Part shown: in pieces, positions 1-7,212 of the stretch
Numbering within the stretch: the first letter of the stretch is position 1
Layout of the letters: every line of letters begins with the position of its first letter
Assembly: GCA_900759005.1 (NCBI GenBank)
Contig: CAAEUQ010000031.1
Span: forward strand, 1 to 18,565
DNA length: 18,565 nt
Reading direction: 5' to 3'
Source: Clostridia bacterium
Lineage (GTDB): Bacteria > Bacillota > Clostridia > Christensenellales > Aristaeellaceae
Made by a program: the position numbers and the translations under genes
Notes under the pieces: generated by a model
Database searches by the model: none
Seen by the model: the letters and a program-made list of their open reading frames with translations, nothing else
Told to the model about the DNA's origin: nothing

Positions 1-842
1 CGGTTCGTCGCCGCCGCCATCAGCGTGAAATCCGAATACATACAGCTGTCCCAGCAGCGATAGCGCTGAATGCCGCTGCCGGTATCAAAATCGCGGATGT
101 CGTAGCACTGGCATGTCGGGCACACAAACGTGCACGTTCCGCAGCCGAGGCACGCGCGGCTGAGCGATTCCCATTTGGGATCGCTGAATTTGCTCATCAG
201 GTGCTCTCCGTCGAAGCCGGTCAAATTCAGCTTTCCGAACGGCAGCTTTTCGGTAATCGCGCGGATTTCCTTCTGCGTTTCCACAATCGCCGATTCGTCC
301 GCGTCCTCGAGCCCCTGAAGCAGCTCTTCGCCCTTTTCGGTATTCGCGCGCAGATACATTGTATCGCCCACGATCCACGCCGCCGCATCGCCCGCGGGAT
401 TTGCCGCGTCGACGCCGAAATTCGTGCAGAAACAGGTTTCCTCGGGGCGATTGCACGCCAGCGTAACCACCGTTCCGTGTTCACGGCGCGCCGCATAGAA
501 CGGATCCACCGGCTCGGACAGAAACACGCGGTCGAGCAGCTCAAAGCTCCGCGCGTCGCACGCCCGCACTCCGAACACCACGAAATCCTCATTCAGCACC
601 TCGGGCGCGCCGATTTCGATGTTCTTTCCCGAAACGTGGAACTTAAGCATATCCTCCACCTGCGGGAAGAACGCGCCCTTCGCGCTTTTGACGGTTTTCA
701 GAACGTCCAGCCGGACGGTTTTGCCCTCGTCCCATACGCCGTAATCCACCTGACCGGCGCTTTCAATCGGGAGAATCAGCGTCTGCGACCGCGCGATTTC
801 CGCGTACAGCCGATTCAGATCGCTCATTGCGATTTTCTTCAT
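1..842 (-). CDS. 4Fe-4S dicluster protein of the HydB/AsrA type, 3' end beyond window
   Basis: The first 280 residues of an iron-sulfur protein are present; the gene runs off the left edge. Visible motifs are an ACNRPEETCFCTN segment (about 130-141), a ferredoxin-like cluster site CLGCGTCTFVCP (Cys231, 234, 237, 241) followed by TCQCYD, and RCWDSCMYSDF (about 262-272). This motif order is that of the beta subunit of cytosolic NiFe hydrogenases (HydB), anaerobic sulfite reductase AsrA and the Flx iron-sulfur subunits, all of which pass electrons between a flavoprotein partner and other subunits. A second C-terminal cluster would be expected outside the window. The ATG overlaps the upstream gene's stop as ATGA, and GAGAGGAGG lies about 9 bases upstream. 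I infer that it is a subunit of the Hdr complex encoded by the same operon. The exact subunit name (FlxB or FlxC) is not certain. Confidence 0.85.
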   Translation of the reverse strand, partial: MKKIAMSDLNRLYAEIARSQTLILPIESAGQVDYGVWDEGKTVRLDVLKTVKSAKGAFFPQVEDMLKFHVSGKNIEIGAPEVLNEDFVVFGVRACDARSFELLDRVFLSEPVDPFYAARREHGTVVTLACNRPEETCFCTNFGVDAANPAGDAAAWIVGDTMYLRANTEKGEELLQGLEDADESAIVETQKEIRAITEKLPFGKLNLTGFDGEHLMSKFSDPKWESLSRACLGCGTCTFVCPTCQCYDIRDFDTGSGIQRYRCWDSCMYSDFTLMAAATN

Positions 843-1810
843 GCGTTCGCGCCTCCTCTCGATGAAACGACGCTGGGCTCGGCGTCGGTTTTCGTGAAAT
901 CGATCAGCGGATGGCGCTGGCCGACCTCCTCGCCCGCCTGATATTCGCCGTAAAGCTCGTTGATATCCTTGATGAATTTGCGATTCAGCAGATGCAGCGG
1001 AATGCCCTGCGGACAGACGCGCGTGCATTCGCCGCAATCGGTACAGCGACCGGCGACATGGAATGCCCGGATGATATGGAACATATTCTCCTCGAAGTCG
1101 TCCGCGGCAGCCTTATTCTGAACGCCGGAATTCGGATTGTCGAACACGCATTTGACGCAGCTGCACGCGGGGCAGACGTTGCGGCAGGCGTTGCAGCGAA
1201 TGCACTTGGAAAGCTCGCCGCGCCAGAACTCAAACCGCTCCTCGGGATTCATCGCTTCAAGCTTTTCCACCATATCGAAGCGTCCGCCGACATTCGTTTC
1301 TTCGGATTCGCCGATCGTTTCGTCCGCGATTTTATGCTCCTTGCCCTTACAGGACAGGCATTTGGTCAGAAGCGCGTCGGCGCGCTGAATTTCATGATCG
1401 CCGTAGAGCGTATGCACGGTCAGTTTGTCGCCGTTTTCATCAATTCCGGTAATTCCGCGAATGCCCATCGCGCGGATTTTCTCCACGTCGATCTTGCCCC
1501 GGCAGCCGACGGCGAGCACATAGACCTTATCGCGATTTACGCGATGCTCGGTCAGAAGCTGATTGAGGCTATAGGAATCGCACGGTTTGATCAGCGCGAT
1601 GACCCTGCCGTCCTTTGCGGATTCGGAAATCAGATATTTGCTCAGATTGCAGCCGCAGAGCGAATCGTATTTCAGGGAATCGATATTTTCCGCGGTATAT
1701 ACGGCGGGCGTGCGATCATAGGCGCTTTCGCCCGCTTCCCACGCGAGCACGCGATCGCCTTTGCCCTCGCTCAGCAGCTCCTTGACGCGATTGATAATCA
1801 TTTCTTGCAT
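839..1810 (-). CDS. 4Fe-4S dicluster iron-sulfur subunit (Flx/FdhB-like)
   Basis: 323-residue cytosolic protein. The N-terminal two thirds has scattered conserved cysteines (LCGCN about 51-55, IKPCDS about 75-79, VGCRGK about 101-106, KCLSCKG about 150-156), as in FrhB/FdhB-like proteins that shuttle electrons through flavin and Fe-S centres. The C-terminal part has two cluster sites: Cys203, 206, 209, 213 with an extra PACSC, and Cys256, 259, 262, 266 (CTDCGECTRVCP). The start at 1810 has a GAGGG element about 8 bases upstream and overlaps the mvhD-like gene by 13 bases; an in-frame ATG at 1801 overlaps that stop as ATGA but lacks a good ribosome site. The stop overlaps the next gene as ATGA. 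Context suggests it links the MvhD-like protein to the HydB/AsrA-like protein. Function is by family and neighbourhood; the electron donor or acceptor is not visible. Confidence 0.85.
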   Translation of the reverse strand: MQEMIINRVKELLSEGKGDRVLAWEAGESAYDRTPAVYTAENIDSLKYDSLCGCNLSKYLISESAKDGRVIALIKPCDSYSLNQLLTEHRVNRDKVYVLAVGCRGKIDVEKIRAMGIRGITGIDENGDKLTVHTLYGDHEIQRADALLTKCLSCKGKEHKIADETIGESEETNVGGRFDMVEKLEAMNPEERFEFWRGELSKCIRCNACRNVCPACSCVKCVFDNPNSGVQNKAAADDFEENMFHIIRAFHVAGRCTDCGECTRVCPQGIPLHLLNRKFIKDINELYGEYQAGEEVGQRHPLIDFTKTDAEPSVVSSRGGANA

Positions 1811-2241
1811 CTCAGATCCCTCAGCTTCCTGTTCTCACCCAGCTCAGTGATGGTGCGAACGAAATCGTTCATCGTTGCGGAGAACTTCGCGCCCTCGGCG
1901 GCGGAAACCCATTCCACGCGCGTACGCTCGCGCTCGACGCCCAGATAATCCAGCATACTGAACAGCATCGTCATGCGGCGGCGCGCATAATAATTGCCGG
2001 TGGAATAATGGCAGTCGCCCGGATGGCATCCGCAGAGAATCACGCCGTCCGCGCCGCGCTGAAACGCGCGCAGCACAAACAGGGGATTCAAACGGCAGGA
2101 GCACGGAATGCGAATGATCTTGACGTTCGCCGGATAGCTCATGCGGCCGGAGCCCGCGAGATCCGCGCCCGCATAGCTGCACCAGTTGCAGCAGAACGCG
2201 ACGATCGTCGGCGTCCATTCCTTATTCTCGGTCATCGACAT
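1798..2241 (-). CDS. mvhD: MvhD/FlxD-like hydrogenase iron-sulfur subunit
   Basis: 147 residues, a normal length for the MvhD family. These [2Fe-2S] proteins dock on HdrA and pass electrons from a hydrogenase, formate dehydrogenase or NADH-oxidising module to the bifurcating flavin. Diagnostic motifs are AFCCNWCSYAGAD (Cys17, 18, 21), IPCSCRLNP (Cys47, 49) and CGCHPGDCHY (Cys70, 72, 77). The middle motif is usually CSGR or CTGR; here the glycine position is a cysteine. The ATG at 2241 has GGAGGT 9 bases upstream (2251-2256), whereas the next ATG at 2235 is too far, so 2241 is preferred. It overlaps the end of hdrA by 10 bases, implying coupled translation and fixed stoichiometry. No hydrogenase large subunit is in the window, so the partner is more likely the Flx-type proteins downstream; flxD would be an equally fair name. 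Confidence 0.92.
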   Translation of the reverse strand: MSMTENKEWTPTIVAFCCNWCSYAGADLAGSGRMSYPANVKIIRIPCSCRLNPLFVLRAFQRGADGVILCGCHPGDCHYSTGNYYARRRMTMLFSMLDYLGVERERTRVEWVSAAEGAKFSATMNDFVRTITELGENRKLRDLRCKK

Positions 2242-4223
2242 ATCGCATCCACCTCCGCCATGATCTGATTATTGCTGAAGCCCTTCAAATCCATCGCCGT
2301 GGACGGGCAGGTAACCGTGCACGCGCCGCAGCCCTGGCAAACCGCCTCGTTGACGACCGCCACGCGCTTGACGCCCCTGAATTCAGGTCCTCGCACTTCC
2401 TTTTCGACATAGCTGATCGCGCCATACGGACAGACGCGCTCGCACTGGGAGCAGCCGTTGCACAGAAGCTCATTCGAATGCGCGACGCAGGGATTGCAGG
2501 TCAGGCTGTTCTTGGAAAGCAGCCCGATCACCTTTGCCGCCGCCGCGCCCGCCTGCGCGACCGTTTCCGGAATGTCCTTCGGACCCTGGCAAACGCCGGA
2601 GAGGAACACGCCCGCCGTCGGGCTTTCGACCGGACGGAGCTTCGGATGCGCTTCGGTAAAGAAATCGTTGGTATCCATGCTGGCGGTCAGCATCGTGCCG
2701 AGCGCGCGCGCCGTGGGATCCGGCTCGATCGCTGTCGCAAGAACGACCATATCGGCGCTGATATGCACCTGCTCGTTCAAAAGCAGATCGCTGCCCTGAA
2801 CGTTCAGATGATCGCCCTCAACGCTCACCTTGCCAACCATGCCCTTGATATAATCCACATCGTACTGCTCGACCGCGCGGCGATAGAATTCATCAAAGCC
2901 CTTGCCCGGCGTGCGCTCGTCGATATAGAACACGTGAACCTTTACGTCCGGATATTTCTCGCGCACAAGCATCGCGTGCTTCGCGGTATACATACAGCAG
3001 ATCTTCGAGCAATAGGGTTTTCCCTTCGTCGCGTCCTGCGAGCAGCGGGAGCCGACGCACTGAATGAACACGATTTCATGCGGATGCTTGCCGTCCGACG
3101 GGCGCACGAGCTGGCCCTTCGTCGGGCCCGCGGCGTTCATGATGCGCTCGAATTCGAGGCTCGTCACCACGTCCTTGGACTGGGTATACGCAAATTCGTC
3201 GAACGCGCTCGCGTCGATCGGCTTAAAGCCGGTCGCAACGATGATTGCGCCGTACTGCCGTTCGAGGTATTCGTCCTGCTGATCGAATTTGATCGCGCCG
3301 GCGGAGCAGTTCTTTTCACACAGACCGCATTTGCCCGTGCGGAAGTGAATGCAGTTTGCCGAATCGATCACGGCGACGTTCGGGATCGCCTGCGCAAACG
3401 GGATATACACCGCGCCGCGGGTATTCAATCCCATATTGAACGCGTTCAAGCCCTTGCGCGACGGGCATTTCTCCGTGCAGACGCCGCATCCGGTGCACTT
3501 CGTTTCATCGATATAGCGCGCCTTTTTGCGAATCGTCGCCGTGAAATTGCCGACGTAGCCGGTAACCTTTTCCAGCTCCGCATAGGAAATAATGTTGATT
3601 TTCTCGCTCTGCGCCGCTTCGACCATTTTCGGGGTCAGAATGCACGCCGCGCAATCCAGCGTCGGAAACGTCTTGTCCAGCTGCGCCATTCTGCCGCCGA
3701 TCGTCGGTTCTTTTTCAACGATATCGACCTCGAAGCCCGCGTCCGCAACGTCCAGCGCGGTCTGAATACCCGCGATGCCGCCGCCGATAACCAGCGCGCG
3801 CTTCGTAACCGGACTCGTGCCCGCCGTCAGCGGCGCGTTCAGATTTACCTTCGCAATCGCTGCGCGCGCAAGGATGATCGCCTTTTCGGTGCCTTCGGGC
3901 ATATCCTTATGAATCCAGGAGCACTGTTCGCGGATGTTCGCAATTTCGACCATGTACGGGTTAATGCCGGCAAGCGTCGCTGTTTTGCGGAACGTCGCTT
4001 CGTGCATTCTCGGCGAGCACGAGCAGATGACCACGCCGGTCAAACCGTGCTCCTTAATGGCGTTTCGAATCAACGCCTGCCCGTTTTCCGAGCACATATA
4101 CTGATAATCGGTGCTGAAGACAACGCCCGGCTCCGCCTTCACCGCCTCGGCGACCTGTTTTACGTCCACCGTCGCGGCGATATTGCTTCCGCACCAGCAT
4201 ACAAATACGCCTATTCTCTGCAT
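2232..4223 (-). CDS. hdrA: HdrA-like flavin-containing heterodisulfide reductase subunit A
   Basis: 663 residues, the usual HdrA length. HdrA holds the FAD at which electron pairs are split (flavin-based bifurcation in methanogen complexes). Visible in order: an N-terminal HdrA domain with CWCGSNI and CSCSPRMHE; an FAD-binding GGGIAG (147-152); the family motif DCAACILTPKM (about 190-200); an inserted ferredoxin region with CTGCGVCTEKCP (Cys243-253) and a C-x7-C-x2-C-x3-C set (Cys291-306); the conserved CVGSR and YCSKICCMY stretches; and two C-terminal clusters, Cys588-598 and Cys629-639. No key cysteine looks lost. The start has AGGGAT about 7 bases upstream and lies 10 bases after hdrC. Because HdrB, HdrC and MvhD homologues flank it, a complete Hdr core is encoded. 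The terminal acceptor cannot be CoM-S-S-CoB unless the organism makes it, so the physiological substrate is unknown. Confidence 0.95.
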   Translation of the reverse strand: MQRIGVFVCWCGSNIAATVDVKQVAEAVKAEPGVVFSTDYQYMCSENGQALIRNAIKEHGLTGVVICSCSPRMHEATFRKTATLAGINPYMVEIANIREQCSWIHKDMPEGTEKAIILARAAIAKVNLNAPLTAGTSPVTKRALVIGGGIAGIQTALDVADAGFEVDIVEKEPTIGGRMAQLDKTFPTLDCAACILTPKMVEAAQSEKINIISYAELEKVTGYVGNFTATIRKKARYIDETKCTGCGVCTEKCPSRKGLNAFNMGLNTRGAVYIPFAQAIPNVAVIDSANCIHFRTGKCGLCEKNCSAGAIKFDQQDEYLERQYGAIIVATGFKPIDASAFDEFAYTQSKDVVTSLEFERIMNAAGPTKGQLVRPSDGKHPHEIVFIQCVGSRCSQDATKGKPYCSKICCMYTAKHAMLVREKYPDVKVHVFYIDERTPGKGFDEFYRRAVEQYDVDYIKGMVGKVSVEGDHLNVQGSDLLLNEQVHISADMVVLATAIEPDPTARALGTMLTASMDTNDFFTEAHPKLRPVESPTAGVFLSGVCQGPKDIPETVAQAGAAAAKVIGLLSKNSLTCNPCVAHSNELLCNGCSQCERVCPYGAISYVEKEVRGPEFRGVKRVAVVNEAVCQGCGACTVTCPSTAMDLKGFSNNQIMAEVDAICR

Positions 4224-4233
4224 TGTCTTATCC

Positions 4234-4620
4234 CTACTTTCTGTACTTGCGCATCGCGCTCACGATCGCCTGCTGCGGAAGCTTGTCGTCGAGCTTTGCG
4301 GGAATATCGTCCGGCGACATATGATTGCCGTTCTGCTGGCGGATCACCGCAAGACGCACCGCCTCGATCAGCTTCGCGGGCTCAACGTTGCGCGGACATC
4401 TCTCCACGCACGCAAAGCACGAAAGGCACATATAGATCGATCTGGACTGCATCAGCTTGTCGATCTCGCCCTTGCGCACCATCGCAACGAACTGATTCGG
4501 ATGGTATTCCATCTCGTCATAGTTCGGGCACGTGCCGGAGCATTTGCCGCACTGCATACATTTGCGGGGATTCACGCCGCTGATCCGAAGAATCTCTTCC
4601 TGGAGAAATTTATCCGACAT
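4234..4620 (-). CDS. hdrC: HdrC-like ferredoxin subunit of heterodisulfide reductase complex
   Basis: 128-residue cytosolic two-cluster protein. In Hdr complexes HdrC carries electrons from HdrA to the catalytic HdrB. The two sites are CMQCGKCSGTCP (Cys21, 24, 27, 31) and CLSCFACVERCP (Cys65, 68, 71, 75), with the NYDEME stretch after the first site that is common in HdrC. No membrane segment is visible, which argues against the membrane-bound HdrDE type. The ATG at 4620 is preceded by GAGGAGGGG, 12 bases after the hdrB stop. Fused HdrC-HdrB proteins occur in the iron-sulfur subunit of thiol:fumarate reductase, which is relevant because a fumarase heads this operon, but here the two remain separate. 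Confidence 0.93.
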   Translation of the reverse strand: MSDKFLQEEILRISGVNPRKCMQCGKCSGTCPNYDEMEYHPNQFVAMVRKGEIDKLMQSRSIYMCLSCFACVERCPRNVEPAKLIEAVRLAVIRQQNGNHMSPDDIPAKLDDKLPQQAIVSAMRKYRK

Positions 4621-4632
4621 GCTTTCCCCTCC

Positions 4633-5418
4633 TCATTCCTTCACGCCCAGCGCTTCGGCGAGCAGCTCGGTAAAATACTTCACCGGAAGCCGATGCTCCG
4701 TCGCGTTCGCGTCCAGATTGTACATGCACAGCGGGCACGCGGTAATCACCATTTCCGCGCCGGCATTCTGCGCGGAGGCAAGAATCGCATCCACGCGCTT
4801 TTCGGCGCTCGCCTTCTTCTCCAGTGCGATGTATCCGCCGCAGCATTCGTTGCGCATGGAATACTTCACCGGCGTTGCGCCGATCGCGCAGATGAAATCC
4901 TCGATGATCGACGGATTCTCCGGATCGTCGAACGCCATGACCTTGCTGGGTCTGAGCAGAAGACAGCCGTAATACGCGGCGATCTTTTTGCCCTTCATGG
5001 GATTTATGACCTTCGCCTTGAGATTATCAAATCCCACGCGGTCGCGCAGCATTTCAAGATAATGAATAACATTCGCTTCGCCGTGATACGGCTCCTCAAG
5101 CGCGAGATAATTGTTCGCACGCGTGCGAATATACTCGTTGTCACGCATATCGGCGTTCACGCGCTTGATCACGTGATGGCACGCGGAGCACAGCGTCAGC
5201 AGCTCCTGATCGTGATCCCGCGCATCTGCCAGCGCGCGCACGGCGGACAGCCTCGTCGCAATTTCATCCTCCGCCTGAGGATACACCGCACCGCAGCACT
5301 GCCAGTTTTCAATTTCTTCAAGCTCCACGCCCAGCACCTGCGCGGCGCGGCGGCCGTAAGCGTCCAGTTCCTTCGCTTTGGTTTTGAGCGTGCAGCCGGG
5401 ATAATAGCTGAATTTCAT
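4633..5418 (-). CDS. hdrB: HdrB-like catalytic subunit with two CCG domains
   Basis: 261 residues with two complete cysteine-rich CCG domains. Domain 1 has YYPGCT (Cys9), WQCCGAVYP (Cys41, 42) and LCSAC (Cys77, 80); domain 2 has YYGCLLLRPSK (Cys152), ECCGGYIALE (Cys192, 193) and ACPLC (Cys228, 231). In methanogen HdrB these ligate noncubane 4Fe-4S clusters that cleave the disulfide substrate, so the catalytic ligands appear intact here. The start at 5418 has GAGGT about 8 bases upstream and follows fumC by 28 bases. In bacteria the HdrB substrate is generally unknown; DsrC-type disulfides or other thiols are candidates from the literature, but no dsrC-like gene is in the window. Confidence 0.94.
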   Translation of the reverse strand: MKFSYYPGCTLKTKAKELDAYGRRAAQVLGVELEEIENWQCCGAVYPQAEDEIATRLSAVRALADARDHDQELLTLCSACHHVIKRVNADMRDNEYIRTRANNYLALEEPYHGEANVIHYLEMLRDRVGFDNLKAKVINPMKGKKIAAYYGCLLLRPSKVMAFDDPENPSIIEDFICAIGATPVKYSMRNECCGGYIALEKKASAEKRVDAILASAQNAGAEMVITACPLCMYNLDANATEHRLPVKYFTELLAEALGVKE

Positions 5419-5446
5419 AAGTGAAAACCTCGCCTTATTCGTTTAA

Positions 5447-6817
5447 TCAGACCATCTGCTCCGGATGGAACCCTTCATCGAACTTCTCCGGAGTCAGGAA
5501 GCCGAGCCGCACGCACGCTTCCTTCAGCGAGATATTTTCCTTATGCGCGAGCTTCGCGGTCTTGGCGGCGTTGTCATAGCCGATATACGGATTCAGCGCC
5601 GTGACCAGCATCAGCGAATTGTGCAGATTGTGGCTCATCTTTTCGCGGTTCGCGGTGATTCCGGATACGCAATGATCATTAAACGACCGAATGCCGTCCG
5701 CCAGCAGCCGCACAGACTGCAGGAAATTGTAAATGCAAACGGGCATGAATACGTTCAATTCAAAATTGCCCTGAGAAGCCGCCATTCCGACCGCAACATC
5801 GTTCGCCATAACCTGAACGGCGACCATCGTCATCGATTCACACTGTGTGGGATTGACCTTGCCCGGCATGATCGACGAACCCGGCTCGTTTTCCGGAATG
5901 TGGATTTCGCCCAAACCGCAGCGCGGACCGGACGCGAGCCAGCGAACATCGTTGGCAATCTTCATCAGGTTCGCCGCCAGCGCCTTCAGCGCGCCGTGGG
6001 CAAATACCAGATCGTCCTTCGAAGTCAGCGCGTGGAATTTGTTCTCCGCAGTCACGAACGCCTTGCCCGTCTCCTCGGAAACCGCCTTTGCAACGGCGAC
6101 GTCGAAGCCCTTCGGACAGTTCAGACCCGTACCGACCGCCGTGCCGCCCAGCGCCAGCTGCTTAAGCCCCGGCATTGCCAGCTTCAGCATTTCCAGCGTC
6201 TTTTCAATCATATTGCGCCAGCCGGAAATCTCCTGCGAGAATTTGATCGGCGTTGCGTCCTGCAAATGCGTGCGGCCGGACTTCACGCAATCGTCGTTTT
6301 CCTTTTCAAGACGCTTGAACGTCTCGATCAGACGCTCCATTTCCGGCATCAGCGCGTCTTCGATGCCCATCACCGCCGCGATATGCATCGCCGTCGGGAA
6401 CGTGTCGTTCGAGGACTGGGACATATTCACGTCGTCGTTTGGGTGCAAGAGCTTTTTGCCCGCGATTTCGTTGCCGCGGTTCGCGATCACTTCGTTCGCG
6501 TTCATGTTCGACTGCGTGCCGCTGCCGGTCTGCCATACGACCAGCGGGAAATGATCGTTCAGCTTGCCCGCGATCACTTCGTCGCACGCTTTGCAAATCG
6601 CGGCGAGCTTTTCGTCCGTCATCTTTTCGGGCTTGATTTCGTGGTTCGCAATCGCCGCCGCCTTTTTCAGAATGCCGAACGCGTGCGTGATTTCACGCGG
6701 CATGATTTCGCCGCCAATGACAAAGTTCTGCTTGCTCCGCTGCGTCTGCGCGCCCCAATAGCGATCCGCCGGAACCTGCATTTCGCCCATCGAATCTCTC
6801 TCAATGCGATATTCCAT
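5447..6817 (-). CDS. fumC: Class II fumarate hydratase (fumarase C)
   Basis: 456 residues, full length for an oxygen-stable, iron-free class II fumarase, which interconverts fumarate and L-malate in the cytosol. Superfamily signatures are TGSGTQSNMNANEV (about 97-110), SSNDTFPTAMHIA (about 135-147), GRTHLQDATP (181-190) and GSSIMPGKVNP (313-323), the last holding the flexible catalytic loop. The TQSNMN and GRTHLQDATP forms point to fumarase rather than aspartase, though aspartase is a close paralogue and cannot be wholly excluded by eye. The ATG at 6817 has GGAGGGA about 6 bases upstream. It is the first gene of a minus-strand unit with the hdr genes downstream and a candidate promoter at 6917-6945. 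Its position suggests that malate/fumarate turnover is co-expressed with the Hdr complex. Confidence 0.95.
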   Translation of the reverse strand: MEYRIERDSMGEMQVPADRYWGAQTQRSKQNFVIGGEIMPREITHAFGILKKAAAIANHEIKPEKMTDEKLAAICKACDEVIAGKLNDHFPLVVWQTGSGTQSNMNANEVIANRGNEIAGKKLLHPNDDVNMSQSSNDTFPTAMHIAAVMGIEDALMPEMERLIETFKRLEKENDDCVKSGRTHLQDATPIKFSQEISGWRNMIEKTLEMLKLAMPGLKQLALGGTAVGTGLNCPKGFDVAVAKAVSEETGKAFVTAENKFHALTSKDDLVFAHGALKALAANLMKIANDVRWLASGPRCGLGEIHIPENEPGSSIMPGKVNPTQCESMTMVAVQVMANDVAVGMAASQGNFELNVFMPVCIYNFLQSVRLLADGIRSFNDHCVSGITANREKMSHNLHNSLMLVTALNPYIGYDNAAKTAKLAHKENISLKEACVRLGFLTPEKFDEGFHPEQMV

Positions 6818-6886
6818 GTTCTTCCCTCCATCTCGTTCGTCCTTGCATTCAATCTATCTCTCAATTCTCTTTGATCTGCTCAAATG

Positions 6887-6911
6887 CCCTTTCAGGGTCT
6901 AATCCACCCTG
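6887..6911 (-). promoter_or_regulatory. Possible alternative hairpins in the fumC leader
   Basis: Just inside the predicted transcript, two hairpins share one strand. One pairs 6893-6898 with 6906-6911 (6 bp, loop of 7); the other pairs 6887-6890 with 6894-6897 (4 bp, loop of 3). They cannot form together. The stems are short, so any regulatory role is only a possibility. Confidence 0.2.
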
Positions 6912-6916
6912 TCTAT

Positions 6917-6945
6917 ATTCTATCAGCCCGAATATGCTGAGTGAA
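6917..6945 (-). promoter_or_regulatory. Candidate sigma-A promoter for fumC-hdr operon
   Basis: Read on the minus strand, TTCACT (6940-6945) and TAGAAT (6917-6922) are separated by exactly 17 bases. The matches are 4/6 and 5/6 to consensus. It lies about 100 bases upstream of fumC and opposite the AT-rich spacer, leaving a leader of roughly 90 bases. Confidence 0.55.
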
Positions 6946-7159
6946 GGATATTTCTGTTATATCGATATTGATTTATCGATTAAAAAGCACTGATTTAGCC
7001 TATCACAATCTTAATAAATCACAAGTAAAAATTCAAATAAATCCACATTTATTGTATTCCAGTAAATATTTTTTCAAGTTAGAGACTTCTTCAGGCTTTT
7101 ATGTTAAGTTTTATATTGCTAATTGCGCCATTTTGCGTGTTCAGCACGGTCGAACTGTT
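6946..7159. other. AT-rich intergenic spacer
   Basis: About 215 bases between the fumC promoter and the terminator of the plsX-ftsY unit. It is markedly AT-rich against GC-rich flanks, with runs such as AATAAATC and TATTTTTTC. A plus-strand reading frame of about 90 codons crosses it (6941-7216), but it has no ribosome binding site, no recognisable motif and runs through the terminator hairpin, so I do not call a gene. An upstream AT-rich promoter element or a small insertion relic would both fit. Confidence 0.5.
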
Positions 7160-7198
7160 AAAAAACGCCGCATTCTCACAAGGCGTAAGAACGCGGCG
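7160..7198 (-). terminator. Intrinsic terminator of the plsX-ftsY-nahK unit
   Basis: On the minus strand, CGCCGCGTTCT (7188-7198) pairs with AGAATGCGGCG (7166-7176). This gives an 11-bp GC-rich stem with one G-U pair and an 11-base loop, followed directly by six T residues (7160-7165). It begins 14 bases after the last stop codon. The G-U pair becomes an A-C mismatch on the plus strand, so it functions on the minus strand. Confidence 0.9.
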
Positions 7199-7212
7199 AA
7201 TCGATATTCTAT

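Noticed and set aside
2478..4583. Plus-strand open frame of about 701 codons opposite hdrA and hdrC
   Set aside because: Same antisense codon-bias effect; hdrA on the minus strand has all family motifs and a ribosome binding site.
4234..5418. hdrB-hdrC as glycolate oxidase, GlpC or succinate dehydrogenase subunits
   Set aside because: CCG proteins of those systems occur in other contexts; here separate HdrB and HdrC sit beside HdrA and an MvhD-like protein, which fixes the Hdr assignment.
5465..6874. Plus-strand open frame opposite fumC
   Set aside because: Antisense shadow of a well-supported fumarase; no motifs.
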